A stretch of 64,000 nucleotides of DNA from JAODBQ01 sp047602055. Lineage in GTDB: Bacteria; Actinomycetota; Acidimicrobiia; Acidimicrobiales; Ilumatobacteraceae. Both the position numbers and the translations under genes were made by a program. This document shows positions 41,073 to 50,798 of the stretch, piece after piece (position 1 is the stretch's first letter; the number at the start of each line of letters is the position of its first letter). The stretch is from assembly GCA_047602055.1 (NCBI GenBank), contig JASGIG010000001.1, positions 3,968,001 to 4,032,000 on the forward strand. The letters are read 5' to 3'. A model generated the notes under the pieces. That model was not told where the DNA came from. It saw nothing but the letters and a program-made list of their open reading frames with translations, and did no database searches.

Positions 41073-43160
41073 TCAGCGATGTGCCGTGAGCTCGACAGGG
41101 ATTCCCGTCATGTGGGACTGGCTGGACAGGGGTTCGAAGCTTCCCGGGCCGACGGGGAGCAGAGCGTTGGGGTTGACGCCGGGATCGCGGTGGGCGACGC
41201 GCATGCCGGGGGCCTTGGCGTGGCCCCAGCCGTGGACGAGGGAGACGACGCCGGGGAGCAGGTCGTCGTCGAGCTTGACGACGACGTCGATCGCGCCCCA
41301 CTCGTTGGACAGCGTGGCGACGTCGCCGTCGGCCACGCCGTGGCGCGCGGCGTCGGCCGGGTTGATCCCCAGCGGGTTGAGCGTGCGCCCCGAGCGCTTC
41401 ATCCGCTCCAGGTTGGAGAACCACGAGTTGTGCATCCACTGGTCGCGCTTGGTGATCATCTTCAACCGCCCGGCCGGCTCGGCGGCCAGCCCGTCGAAGA
41501 TCGACGCGCACCGCTCGATCGCCTCGTCGAACGCCGCCGGGCAGCAGTCGACGCGGCCGTCGGGCGTCTGCACCTGCTCGTCGTAGAACCGGCCCGGCGC
41601 CGGCGGCTCGACGACGTGCACCTCGTCGGCGAGCGCGGCGAGGTCGATGCCGCGACGGGCGAGCATGTGCCGCCACTTCGCCCACGGGTCCGGGGTCTCG
41701 TCGTCGAGCAGGGACGGGCGGCCCATCTTCTGCAGCAGCGCGGCGACGATCCACCACTCCGGCTTGCGCTCCCCCGCCGGCTCGACGACCGCCGGCGTGT
41801 ACTGGGCGAACGGCCGGTGCGACGTGCCGATGTTGACGATGTTCAGGTCCTCGCGCTCCAGCTCGTCGGTGGCCGGCAGCACCCAGTGGGCCAGCTCGCC
41901 GGTGGCGTTGCGGTACAGGTCGACGCACACCAGCAGGTCGAGCTGCTCGAACGCCTTGCGCAGGCGGTCCTCGCCGCCGATCGACAGCACCGGGTTGCCG
42001 GCCAGGACGATCAGTGCCTTCAGCGGCTGGTCGCTGTCGAGGATCGCGTGCGACATCAGCGTGCCGGGCAGGCCGCCACGGCGGACGCGGCCGAACTCGG
42101 AGTCGACGTACATGTGGTTCATCGGCGCCGCCCCGGCCTTGGCGTTCGGGTAGAAGCCGTCGCTCTTGAGGTTGCCGCCCTCGACGTCGAGCCGGCCGGT
42201 GGCGAACGCCAGCATGTGCACCAGCCAGTAGGCCAGCGTCCCCTGGCGACCCATGTTCAGCCCCGTCGAGGCGTGCACCGAGGCCCGCGGCGTGACCACC
42301 CACGCGGCGGCCAGCTCGCGCACGACGGCCGGGTCGACCCCGGTGACCCGTGCGGTGCGCTCGGCCGGGTACGCCGCGACGAACGCCCGCAGCCCGTCGA
42401 CGTTGGAGCCGTGCCAGGCGACGACGCGCTCGTCGAAGCCGCCGAGCAGGTCGATCTCGTGCAGCAGCGACGCCAGGAAGTAGACGTCGGTGTCGGGCTG
42501 CAGCTGGATCGTGTCGCCGACGCCCCGCTCGGGGCGCTCGACGCGCCGGGGGTTGACGAACACGATCCGGGCGCCGCGGCCGCGAGCCGAGCGCAGCTCG
42601 CCCATCACGTTGCTGATCGACCAGAAGCTGGCCTGCGAGGCCCGCGGGTTCTCGCCGATGATGATGCACAGGTCGGTGTGCTCGACGTCGGGGATCGGGT
42701 GCACCGTCGTCGTGCCGAACACGGCCTGCGAGGCGGCGAACTTGTTGGCGCAGTCCTGGGTGCCGGAGTTGAACGTCCGCCGGGTGCCGAGCATGCCGAT
42801 CAGCGTCGCCGAGGCGTTCGTGCCGAGGGCGTTGAACGCGGTCGGGTTGCCGGTGTAGACGGCGACGGCGTCCGGGCCGTGCTCGGCGGTGATCGCGTCG
42901 AGCCGGCGGGCGATGTCGCCGAGCGCGTCGTCCCACGTCGCCGCCGTCCACTCGCCGTCGGCGCCCCGGCGCATCGGCTGCGACAGCCGGTCCGGGTCGT
43001 CGTGGACGTCGAGCGCGGCGATCCCCTTGTGGCAGGCGAACCCCTTCGTGACCGGGTGCTCCTGGTCGGCGCGCAGCGCGGTGACCCGGCCGAGCTCGAC
43101 GGTGGCCACCAGCCCGCAGGACGGCTCACAGATCCGGCAGAACGTCCGTACCTCGGTCAT
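41073..43160 (-). CDS. Molybdopterin-dependent oxidoreductase with N-terminal 4Fe-4S cluster
   Basis: 695 residues, DMSO-reductase superfamily. The 4Fe-4S site is C8, C11, C15 and C43 (FCRICEPSCG...GFACHKG). The molybdopterin domains follow (IIIGENPRASQA; GLNMGRQG; VLAGNPVLSIGG) and the dinucleotide-binding beta-barrel ends it (LNPLGINPADAARHGVADGD). It is close to formate dehydrogenase-like and assimilatory nitrate reductase-like proteins. No accessory subunit lies beside it. TAGGCT sits 6 nt before the ATG. Confidence 0.88.
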   Translation of the reverse strand: MTEVRTFCRICEPSCGLVATVELGRVTALRADQEHPVTKGFACHKGIAALDVHDDPDRLSQPMRRGADGEWTAATWDDALGDIARRLDAITAEHGPDAVAVYTGNPTAFNALGTNASATLIGMLGTRRTFNSGTQDCANKFAASQAVFGTTTVHPIPDVEHTDLCIIIGENPRASQASFWSISNVMGELRSARGRGARIVFVNPRRVERPERGVGDTIQLQPDTDVYFLASLLHEIDLLGGFDERVVAWHGSNVDGLRAFVAAYPAERTARVTGVDPAVVRELAAAWVVTPRASVHASTGLNMGRQGTLAYWLVHMLAFATGRLDVEGGNLKSDGFYPNAKAGAAPMNHMYVDSEFGRVRRGGLPGTLMSHAILDSDQPLKALIVLAGNPVLSIGGEDRLRKAFEQLDLLVCVDLYRNATGELAHWVLPATDELEREDLNIVNIGTSHRPFAQYTPAVVEPAGERKPEWWIVAALLQKMGRPSLLDDETPDPWAKWRHMLARRGIDLAALADEVHVVEPPAPGRFYDEQVQTPDGRVDCCPAAFDEAIERCASIFDGLAAEPAGRLKMITKRDQWMHNSWFSNLERMKRSGRTLNPLGINPADAARHGVADGDVATLSNEWGAIDVVVKLDDDLLPGVVSLVHGWGHAKAPGMRVAHRDPGVNPNALLPVGPGSFEPLSSQSHMTGIPVELTAHR

Positions 43161-43166
43161 CTCCGA

Positions 43167-43172
43167 AGCCTA
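43167..43172 (-). promoter_or_regulatory. -10 hexamer TAGGCT of a probable leaderless promoter (Mo enzyme)
   Basis: On the minus strand, 6 nt before the ATG at 43160. The divergent gene at 43206 has its own hexamer 21 bp away. Confidence 0.5.
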
Positions 43173-43192
43173 GAAGTCGGACCCCGCCTTGC

Positions 43193-43198
43193 TAGAAC
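43193..43198 (+). promoter_or_regulatory. -10-like hexamer TAGAAC before the acyl-CoA dehydrogenase gene
   Basis: TAGAAC is 7 nt before the ATG at 43206, with no ribosome binding site between. Confidence 0.45.
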
Positions 43199-43205
43199 GG
43201 CACGC

Positions 43206-44408
43206 ATGGGTGACAGCAACCTGCCGACGGTCGATCAAGTTCGCGACGAGGTGTCAGCGTGGCTGGCCGCCAACTGGCGCGAGGACATGCCGATGAAGGA
43301 GTGGCTGAACGTGGTCGTCGACGCCGGCTGGGCGGCGCCGACGTGGAGCCCGGAGTGGCACGGGCGCGGCTGGCCGGCGGAGCTGGCCGTCGTCGTCCGC
43401 GACGAGTTCGCCAGGGTCAAGGCGCCGGGCACCCGCCAGGACGTCACCAACCTGTGGGCGAACACGATGCTGGCCTTCGGCAGCCAGGCGTTGAAGGAGC
43501 AGTTCGTCCGCCGCCTGCTGGTCAACGACGTGGCGATGTGCCTGCTGTACAGCGAGCCCGGCGCCGGCTCCGACCTCGCCGGCCTGCAGACCCGCGCCGA
43601 GCGCGACGGCGACGAGTGGGTCGTCAACGGCCAGAAGGTGTGGACGTCCGCCGGCCACCTCGCCGAGTACGGGATGCTCGTGGCCCGCACGAACTGGGAC
43701 GTGCCCAAGCACAAGGGCATCACGTTCTTCTGGTTCCCGATGCGTCAGCCCGGCGTCGAAACCCGGCCGATCAAGCAGATCACCAGGGAGGCGCACTTCA
43801 ACGAGGTGTTCATCACCGACGCCCGGGTGCCCGACGCCAACCGTCTCGGCGACCTGAACGACGGCTGGCGGGTGCTGCAGACCGCCCTCGCCTACGAGCG
43901 CTCGGTGATGGGCGAGGCCGCCCGTGGCCCACGCAAGGGCGACGACGCCGACAAGGGCGGCACCACCGGCTACGTCGACCTGAAGGCGCTGATCCAGGAG
44001 GTCGGTCGCAACGGCGACCCGCTGCTGCGCCAGGAGGTCGTCAAGGTGTACACGATGCGCAAGGTCAACGGCTGGAACCAGATGCGCGCCAAGGCCGCGC
44101 TGGCCCAGGGGACGTCGTCGCCGATCATGTCGCTCGGCAAGCTGGCGATGTCGGGGATCCTGCACACCGACGCCGCCGTGCAGGCCGACATCCTCGGCGC
44201 CGAGGCGATGCTCGAGGGCCCGGACTTCCCCCGCGCCGACGCCGCCAACTTCCTGGCGCTCAACGCCTACTTCACCTCGATCGGCGGCGGCACCGACCAG
44301 ATCCAGCGCAACATCATCGGCGAGCGGGTCCTCGGCCTGCCCAAGGAGCCCGAGCTCGACCGGGAGATGGCGTTCCGCGACGTGCCGAAGGCGACGGTGG
44401 CGCGATGA
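43206..44408 (+). CDS. Acyl-CoA dehydrogenase family protein
   Basis: 400-residue FAD flavoenzyme. Hallmarks are LLYSEPGAGSDLAGLQTRAERDGDEW broken over the FAD-binding loop, the stretch NGQKVWTSAGH, and the C-terminal signature GGGTDQIQRNIIGERVLGLP. It oxidises an acyl-CoA at the alpha-beta position; the chain type is unknown. The stop overlaps the next ATG (ATGA), so it is co-translated with the transglutaminase-like gene. Confidence 0.92.
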   Translation: MGDSNLPTVDQVRDEVSAWLAANWREDMPMKEWLNVVVDAGWAAPTWSPEWHGRGWPAELAVVVRDEFARVKAPGTRQDVTNLWANTMLAFGSQALKEQFVRRLLVNDVAMCLLYSEPGAGSDLAGLQTRAERDGDEWVVNGQKVWTSAGHLAEYGMLVARTNWDVPKHKGITFFWFPMRQPGVETRPIKQITREAHFNEVFITDARVPDANRLGDLNDGWRVLQTALAYERSVMGEAARGPRKGDDADKGGTTGYVDLKALIQEVGRNGDPLLRQEVVKVYTMRKVNGWNQMRAKAALAQGTSSPIMSLGKLAMSGILHTDAAVQADILGAEAMLEGPDFPRADAANFLALNAYFTSIGGGTDQIQRNIIGERVLGLPKEPELDREMAFRDVPKATVAR

Positions 44409-45079
44409 CCGTCGATCCCGCTTGGCTTTCCCCCACCTGGTTCGTCGACAGCGACCACCCCGACGTCGCGGCGTTCGCCGAGCAGGCGGTCGGCGAGCGC
44501 ACGGATCCCACCGAGCAGGCGATCGCCCTGTTCTACGCGGTGCGCGACGGGTTCCGCTACGACCCGTACAACGTCGACTATGCGCCCGAGGCGTTCCGGG
44601 CCAGTTCCGTCCTCGCCGCGCCGGCGAACTGGTGCGTGCCGAAGTCGGTGCTGCTGACCGCGTCGGCCCGCCACCTCGGCATCCCGGCACGCCTCGGCTT
44701 CGCCGACGTCCGCAACCACCTCACCAGCAAGAAGCTCAGCGAGTCGATGGGCACGGACCTGTTCGCGTGGCACGGCTACAGCGAGCTGCTCCTCGACGGC
44801 CGGTGGTTCAAGCTGAGCACGGCGTTCAACATCGAGCTGTGCGACCGCTTCGGCGTCGAGGCGCTGGAGTTCGACGGCACCGCCGACGCGCTGATGCACC
44901 CGTTCGACAAGGCCGGCAACCGCCACATGGAGTACGTCAACCAGCGCGGCAGCTTCGACGACCTGCCGCTGGAGCAGATCAAGGCCGACTTCGCCGTGCT
45001 CTACGGCACGGACTTCGGCTCGTCGCCGTCGGGCGGCTCGGCGCAGGCCGCCGGCGACGAGGCGTTCGCCGCCGGCTGA
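44405..45079 (+). CDS. Transglutaminase-like domain protein
   Basis: 224 residues with the papain-like fold of bacterial transglutaminase-like proteins. C77 lies in NWCVPKSVLLTASARHLGIPARLGF and H123 in FAWHGYSELLLDG; an Asp further on would complete the triad. No signal peptide is seen, so it acts in the cytoplasm. Most bacterial members are proteases or amidases of unknown target. Tight coupling to an acyl-CoA dehydrogenase is notable. Confidence 0.85.
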   Translation: MTVDPAWLSPTWFVDSDHPDVAAFAEQAVGERTDPTEQAIALFYAVRDGFRYDPYNVDYAPEAFRASSVLAAPANWCVPKSVLLTASARHLGIPARLGFADVRNHLTSKKLSESMGTDLFAWHGYSELLLDGRWFKLSTAFNIELCDRFGVEALEFDGTADALMHPFDKAGNRHMEYVNQRGSFDDLPLEQIKADFAVLYGTDFGSSPSGGSAQAAGDEAFAAG

Positions 45080-45148
45080 TCGTCGGCGCGCCATCCGCCG
45101 CTCCGTGAACAGTTCGTGTCGGGTGCCGGAGGCCGGGGGAGCTGCCCG

Positions 45149-45154
45149 TAGCGT
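45149..45154 (+). promoter_or_regulatory. -10 hexamer TAGCGT of a probable leaderless promoter (oxygenase gene)
   Basis: TAGCGT is 7 nt before the ATG at 45162. Confidence 0.5.
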
Positions 45155-45161
45155 CGTTGCG

Positions 45162-46142
45162 ATGTCCGAACCGTTCGCCGACTTCCCCGCGATCGACCTG
45201 CAGCGCTGGCGCTCCGGCACGCCTGCCGAGCGCGCCGAGGTCGCCGCCGCCGTCGACCACGCGTTGCGCCACACCGGCTTCCTGCTGCTCGTCGGGCACG
45301 GCATCGACCCGGCGCTGCCGGCGCGGGTGCGTGAGACCTGCGGCGCGTTCTTCCACCTCGACGAGGCCACGAAGGCGCCATACCGCTCCCGGCCGGGCCG
45401 TCCCGGCTGGGCGCCGAGCGGCGTCGAGGCCAACGCCTACGCGTCGGGTGAGGCCAGCCCACCGGACCTCAAGGAGACGCTGGCGTTCGCCCCGCCGGAC
45501 CCTGGCCTGACGATGGTCTCCACCGAGGGGCCGCGGGAGATGCCCAACATGTACCCGGCCGAGGTGCCGGGGATGGCCGACGCCGTCGACGCCTACATGC
45601 GCGCCGGCGCCGCCGTCGCCTTCGACCTGTACGCCGTCCTCGAGGCGGCGATCGGCGCGCCGCCGGGGACGTTCGCCGCCAGCTGCGACCGCCCGGCGCA
45701 CTCGATGAACGTCACGTGGTACCCGCCGCGCGATGCGATCGGCGAACCGGCCGACGGCCAGTACCGGATCGGGCCGCACACCGACTTCGGCACGATCACG
45801 CTGCTCGACCGCCAGCCGGGCGTCAGCGGGCTGCAGGTCCTGTCGTCCGACGGCGAGTGGCTCGACGCGCCGTACGTGCCCGGCTCGCTGACGATCAACG
45901 TCGGCGATCTGATCGCCCGCTGGAGCGGCGGGCGGTGGCGGTCGAACCTGCACCGCATCCTCGCCCCGTCCCCCGACGCACCGGCCGAGGAGCTGATCTC
46001 GCTCGTGCTGTTCATGGAGCCCAACGTCGGCGCGATCGTCGCTCCCCTGCCGCCGCCGATGGGCGGGGGCGCCGAGTCCAAGCCGATCGACGCGCTCGAG
46101 TGGGTGACGCAGAAGATGCGCGACATCACCGTGCCGGGCTGA
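45162..46142 (+). CDS. Isopenicillin N synthase-like 2OG-Fe(II) oxygenase
   Basis: 326 residues. Fe ligands are H206 and D208 (GPHTDFGTITLL) and H264 (SNLHRIL). The N-terminal DIOX_N part begins FPAIDLQRW and contains HTGFLLLVGHGI. It resembles the broad bacterial group annotated as isopenicillin N synthase family; no beta-lactam genes are nearby, so the product is not expected to be an antibiotic. It overlaps the convergent aminotransferase by 17 bp. Confidence 0.9.
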   Translation: MSEPFADFPAIDLQRWRSGTPAERAEVAAAVDHALRHTGFLLLVGHGIDPALPARVRETCGAFFHLDEATKAPYRSRPGRPGWAPSGVEANAYASGEASPPDLKETLAFAPPDPGLTMVSTEGPREMPNMYPAEVPGMADAVDAYMRAGAAVAFDLYAVLEAAIGAPPGTFAASCDRPAHSMNVTWYPPRDAIGEPADGQYRIGPHTDFGTITLLDRQPGVSGLQVLSSDGEWLDAPYVPGSLTINVGDLIARWSGGRWRSNLHRILAPSPDAPAEELISLVLFMEPNVGAIVAPLPPPMGGGAESKPIDALEWVTQKMRDITVPG

Positions 46143-47301
46143 CCACCGCCCCGGCTGCAGCGGCGAGGCGCGCCGCGGCCTCGTCGAGCTGCGCCGGGTC
46201 GAGCGTGGTGAAGCACACCCGCAACCGATGGTCGTCGGCGCCGTCGGGCCGGAACGCCGCGCCCGGCACGAACGCGACGCCGTGCTCCAGCGCCTCGCCG
46301 AGCAGCGCGCTCGTGCCGACGGACGGATCGCCCAGCGCGCACCACACGAACATCCCACCGTCGGGTGCGGCGATCTCGACGACGCCGTCGCGGGTCAGCG
46401 CGTCGACCAGCGTCGTGCAGCGCGATTCGTAGGTGGCGACGAGCGCGGCGACGTGGGCGTCGAACCAGCCTCGGTCGGCCAGCAGGTCGTGGACGAGCCA
46501 CTGGTTCAGCGTCGAGGTGTGCAGGTCGGCGCCCTGCTTGGCGATCGTGATCGCGCCGGCCAACCAGTCCGGGGCGGTCAGCCAACCGACGCGCAGGCCG
46601 GGCGCGAGCACCTTCGACGCCGTGCCCAGGGTGACGACCCGATCTGACCATGCCCGGACCGGGGCGAGGCGTTCGCCGCGCCAGCGCAGCGCGCCGTACG
46701 GGTCGTCCTCGACGACGACGAAGCCGTACTGCTCGGCCAGCGCGGCGAGATGGGACCGCCGTGCCGTGTCGAGCGTCGCCCCGGTCGGGTTGGCGAAGTC
46801 GGCGACGACGTAGACGAGCTTCGGGCGCAGTCCGGCGCGCAGCCGCTCCTCCAGCTCGCCGGTGCGCAGGCCGGCGGCGTCCCCGTCGACGCCGACCACC
46901 CTGGCGCCGCTCCAGTGCAGCGCGCCGAGCGCCCCGAGATAGGTCGGCACCTCGGTGACGACGACGTCGCCGGGGTCGAGCAGGCAGCGGGCGACCAGAT
47001 CCAGCCCCTGCTGCGAGCCGGTCGTGACGATCGTCGTCGCCGCCGTCGCCCGATGCCCCAGCCGGGCCGCCGCAAGCTCGCGCAACGCGCCGATCCCCTC
47101 CGTCGGGCCGTACTGCAGCGCCGCGGCGCCGTGCCGGGCGAGCACGCTCGCCGTTGCCGCGGCGAGCGCGTCCACCGGCAGCAGCTCCAGCGTGGGAAGC
47201 CCGCCGGCCAGCGACAGCACGTCGGGCCGCTCCGTGAGGCGCAGGAGGTCGCGCACCGCCGAGGAGCGAGCGGTGCGGGCGAGGTGGGACAGCGGGCTCA
47301 T
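46126..47301 (-). CDS. PLP-dependent class I/II aminotransferase (LysN/MocR-domain-like)
   Basis: 391 residues. The PLP lysine lies in LGTASKVLAPGLRVGWL. Other family marks are YGPTEGIGALRELAA, VTTGSQQGLDLVARCL and FANPTGATLD. This layout is that of 2-aminoadipate / aromatic aminotransferases. There is no fused GntR helix-turn-helix. The amino donor and acceptor are unknown. Confidence 0.9.
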   Translation of the reverse strand: MSPLSHLARTARSSAVRDLLRLTERPDVLSLAGGLPTLELLPVDALAAATASVLARHGAAALQYGPTEGIGALRELAAARLGHRATAATTIVTTGSQQGLDLVARCLLDPGDVVVTEVPTYLGALGALHWSGARVVGVDGDAAGLRTGELEERLRAGLRPKLVYVVADFANPTGATLDTARRSHLAALAEQYGFVVVEDDPYGALRWRGERLAPVRAWSDRVVTLGTASKVLAPGLRVGWLTAPDWLAGAITIAKQGADLHTSTLNQWLVHDLLADRGWFDAHVAALVATYESRCTTLVDALTRDGVVEIAAPDGGMFVWCALGDPSVGTSALLGEALEHGVAFVPGAAFRPDGADDHRLRVCFTTLDPAQLDEAAARLAAAAGAVVSPAR

Positions 47302-47447
47302 CCGAACATGGAGCCACGGCCGCAGCGGCGGTACCAGACACTGATGATGCTGGTGCCAGCAGCACCGCGCAGCTTGGTGGCGCCGCGGCCCGTGAGGAAT
47401 GCTGGTGGCCCGGGCCGACGGGGCGGTTCGAACATGGGGGTGGAGCA

Positions 47448-47870
47448 GTGCAACAGCTCAGCGGGATGGACGCGTCCTTCCTGGACGCCGAGACCTCTCG
47501 GGCGCACATGGCCGGCGCAGGCGTGATCGAGGGACTCGACAACGTCGCCAGCGTCGCCATGGCCCCGATCTCGGCGCGCGACGTGTCGGAGAGGAGCACC
47601 GCCGGGAACGTCATCTCGGAGATGCTGACCACGCTCGGCACCGACGTCGACGACCCGGCCGAGCGACTCGCGGTCATGCGTGACGGCACGCAGAGCTCCA
47701 AGGATCTCGCCAGCGCTCTCGGGGCGCGGATGCGACCCGTCTTCAACTGCACGGTCTCGAACATGCCCGGTCCCCGTCAGATGCTGCCCGACCCGGCGAG
47801 CTACGCGACATCCCTGCGCGACTCGTTCGACGAGCGGGCCGCCGCGCCGAAAGCGTTGGTCTCCGCGTGA
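47448..47870 (+). pseudogene. Deleted wax ester synthase/diacylglycerol acyltransferase (WS/DGAT) remnant
   Basis: An open frame of 140 codons joining the two ends of a WS/DGAT protein, normally about 450-480 residues. The start MQQLSGMDASFLDAET is the family's N-terminus. From about residue 54 the sequence is its C-terminal domain (DVDDPAERLAVMRDGTQSSK; VFNCTVSNMPGP). The catalytic HHxxxDG block and everything around it are gone, so it cannot make wax esters or triacylglycerol. The frame is still open and its TGA overlaps the GTG of the next gene, so it may survive as a coupled leader. Confidence 0.8.
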
Positions 47871-48802
47871 GTGAGACCTTCGACGAGCTGGCCACCGGTC
47901 CGACGCCCGGCGGTCCGGCGGACCCGACGACACGTCAGCGGCGCAACGTGCGCGCCCCGTCGATGCCGCTGATGCTCGCCGAGCAGCGCGCCCTGTTCGA
48001 GATCGGCGCGCTCGGCGCAGCAGCGCCATGGCTACGCGCCGTCGGCCGCGGCGACCGCCACCCGGTGCTCGTGCTGCCCGGCTTCATGGGCGGCGACACG
48101 TCGACGGTCGCGCTGCGCTTCTTCGTACGCAGTTGGGGCTACTGGTCGCACGGCTGGGGGCTCGGGCAGAACCTCGGCCCCACCCGGGAGGTGCTGCATG
48201 GCATCGACGACCGGCTCGAAGCGCTGCACAGCCGCCACGGCCGCAAGGTCAGCCTCGTCGGCTGGAGCCTCGGCGGCATCTACGCCCGCTACCTCGCCCG
48301 CCGTCACCCCGAGTGGGTCCGCCAGGTGATCACGCTCGGCTCGCCGATCCAGATGCGCGAGGGCGACCGTGCCGCCCCGTCGCAGCTCACCGACCTGCTC
48401 AAGGCACGCTTCGACCCCGAGTTCCCGATGGGCGAGGACCACCTCAACGGCCCGCTACCGGTGCCGTCGACGACGATCTACTCGCGGACCGACGGCGTCG
48501 TGCGCTGGCAGGTGTGCCTGGACGTCGTCGACGATCTGCACGAGAACGTCGAGGTCGAGAGCAGCCACGTCGGCTTCGGCTTCCACCCGGCGGCGCTGTA
48601 CGCCGTCGGCGACCGCCTGCGGCAGCCCGAGGGCACCTGGAAGGCGTTCGAGCCCCCGTGCCTGCTGCGGCGGATGTACCCCTCGCCCGGCCAGCTACCA
48701 CCCCGAGGGCCGCCAAGGCCGGCGCCGCACGACGGCCCGCCAGGGTCGACAGTAGTCCGAGGAGCGGCGAGCACGCCCGGCGCAGGAGCAGCTTGGCTGT
48801 GA
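47867..48802 (+). CDS. Alpha/beta hydrolase (triacylglycerol lipase-like)
   Basis: 311 residues. The oxyanion region is VLVLPGFMGGD, the nucleophile elbow is VGWSLGG (S134), and a late histidine lies in SSHVGFGFHP. The GTG start overlaps the stop of the WS/DGAT remnant, a pairing that suggests neutral-lipid metabolism. The last ~14 residues (RGAASTPGAGAAWL) are encoded by dispersed repeat C, so the natural C-terminus has probably been replaced or extended. Confidence 0.85.
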   Translation: MSETFDELATGPTPGGPADPTTRQRRNVRAPSMPLMLAEQRALFEIGALGAAAPWLRAVGRGDRHPVLVLPGFMGGDTSTVALRFFVRSWGYWSHGWGLGQNLGPTREVLHGIDDRLEALHSRHGRKVSLVGWSLGGIYARYLARRHPEWVRQVITLGSPIQMREGDRAAPSQLTDLLKARFDPEFPMGEDHLNGPLPVPSTTIYSRTDGVVRWQVCLDVVDDLHENVEVESSHVGFGFHPAALYAVGDRLRQPEGTWKAFEPPCLLRRMYPSPGQLPPRGPPRPAPHDGPPGSTVVRGAASTPGAGAAWL

Positions 48803-48814
48803 CCGGAGCACGAA
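48761..48814 (+). repeat. Dispersed repeat C, copy 3 (diverged, partly coding)
   Basis: On the minus strand it reads TTCGTGCTCCGGTCACAGCC and on to CGTGCTCGCCGC-TCC, clearly related to the copies at 32285 and 56221 but shorter and with small gaps. It includes the stop codon of the hydrolase gene and ends 4 bp before the purU stop. Confidence 0.65.
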
Positions 48815-48818
48815 CGTC

Positions 48819-49682
<864 letters not shown>

Positions 49683-49695
49683 GTCCCGAACGGTG

Positions 49696-50724
49696 TCAGG
49701 CGAGACCGGCGGCCACCAAGCCGGCCTCGACACCACGCTCGACGCTGCGGGCGTAGGCCTCGACGTCGTCGGGCAGCGCGCCCATCCTGCCGTCGACGTA
49801 GCGGCGGTAGACGCCCTCGCCGATCGCCGCCGAGCGCCAGGCGTTGAACGCCGCCCAGTAACCGAGGTCGGACACGTCGCGACCGCTCAGCTCGGCGTAG
49901 CGGGCGACGAGCTCGGCATGCGTCGCGAACCCGCCGGCACGCGTCGGCGGGTCCATGTTCGGGCTCGGCGCGTCGTCGGGCTGGGCCCACGAGCGCAGCA
50001 GGTACGACAGGTCGGCGAGCGGGTCGCCGAGCGTGCACAGCTCCCAGTCGAGCAGGGCCCGCATCGTGCCGTCGGGGCCGACGAGCATGTTGCCGAGGCG
50101 GTAGTCGCCGTGGACGATCGTCGTCTCGGTCTCGGCCGGTTTGTGCTCGACGAGCCAGGCGTGGAGCTGCTCCATGCCGGGCAGCTCGCGGGTCTTCGAC
50201 GCCGCCCACTGGCCGGACCAGCGCTTCAGCTGACGATCGAGGTAGCTCGCCGAGCGGGCTAGGTCGCCGAGGCCGACGGCCGACACGTCCACGGCGTGCA
50301 GTGCGGCGAGCACCTCGACGACATGCGCGCTCAGCCGCTGGCGCAGCTCGGTGGTCGGCAGCGCGCCGTCGACGACCGAGCGGTCGTGCAGGACCGTCCC
50401 GTCGACGTGGGACATCACGTAGAACGCGGCCTCGTTCACCGCCGGGTCCTCGCAGACGCCGAGCATCTGCGGGACGGGGACGGGCGTGTCGGCCAGGCCG
50501 CCCATGATGTGGTGCTCGCGGGCGACGTCGTGCGCCGTGGCCAGCACGTGCCCGAGCGGCGGGCGGCGCAGCACGAAGCGCTGGCCGCGCGCGTCGGTGA
50601 CGACGTACGTCAGGCACGAGTGCCCGCCGGCGACGCGCTCGAACGCCAGCGGCGCCACCGCCTGCGGGACCTGCGCGGCGAACCACGCGGTGACATTCGG
50701 GGCGTCGATGCCGGCGGGGACCAT
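49696..50724 (-). CDS. Phosphotransferase family protein (ACAD10/11 kinase-like), second copy
   Basis: 342 residues, paralogous to the protein at 24674-25729 along the whole length. The nucleotide loop is GGHSCLTYVV, the shared block FVLRRPPLGHVLA(T)AHD is present, the catalytic loop is IVHGDYRLGNMLV and the metal segment is LLDWELCTLGDPLADLSYL. Probably acts on hydroxyacyl compounds, by analogy with ACAD10/11. TAGCGT lies 7 nt before the ATG. Confidence 0.88.
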   Translation of the reverse strand: MVPAGIDAPNVTAWFAAQVPQAVAPLAFERVAGGHSCLTYVVTDARGQRFVLRRPPLGHVLATAHDVAREHHIMGGLADTPVPVPQMLGVCEDPAVNEAAFYVMSHVDGTVLHDRSVVDGALPTTELRQRLSAHVVEVLAALHAVDVSAVGLGDLARSASYLDRQLKRWSGQWAASKTRELPGMEQLHAWLVEHKPAETETTIVHGDYRLGNMLVGPDGTMRALLDWELCTLGDPLADLSYLLRSWAQPDDAPSPNMDPPTRAGGFATHAELVARYAELSGRDVSDLGYWAAFNAWRSAAIGEGVYRRYVDGRMGALPDDVEAYARSVERGVEAGLVAAGLA

Positions 50725-50731
50725 CTCAGCG

Positions 50732-50737
50732 ACGCTA
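50732..50737 (-). promoter_or_regulatory. -10 hexamer TAGCGT of a probable leaderless promoter (kinase-purU operon)
   Basis: On the minus strand, 7 nt before the ATG at 50724. Confidence 0.5.
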
Positions 50738-50798
50738 GGTCTTGCCCGCGATGCATGGCTCAGCGAGCGGCGGAACGCGGCGACGCGGCGCGCCGCGC

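Noticed and set aside
39555..44408. A very long open frame on the plus strand across the phosphatase and Mo-enzyme genes
   Set aside because: Only its last part, from 43206, is a real gene. The rest is the antisense shadow of two high-GC minus-strand genes, with low-complexity translation.
45162..46142. Beta-lactam biosynthesis gene
   Set aside because: The resemblance to isopenicillin N synthase is only to the broad Fe/2OG fold; no ACV synthetase or other pathway gene is nearby.
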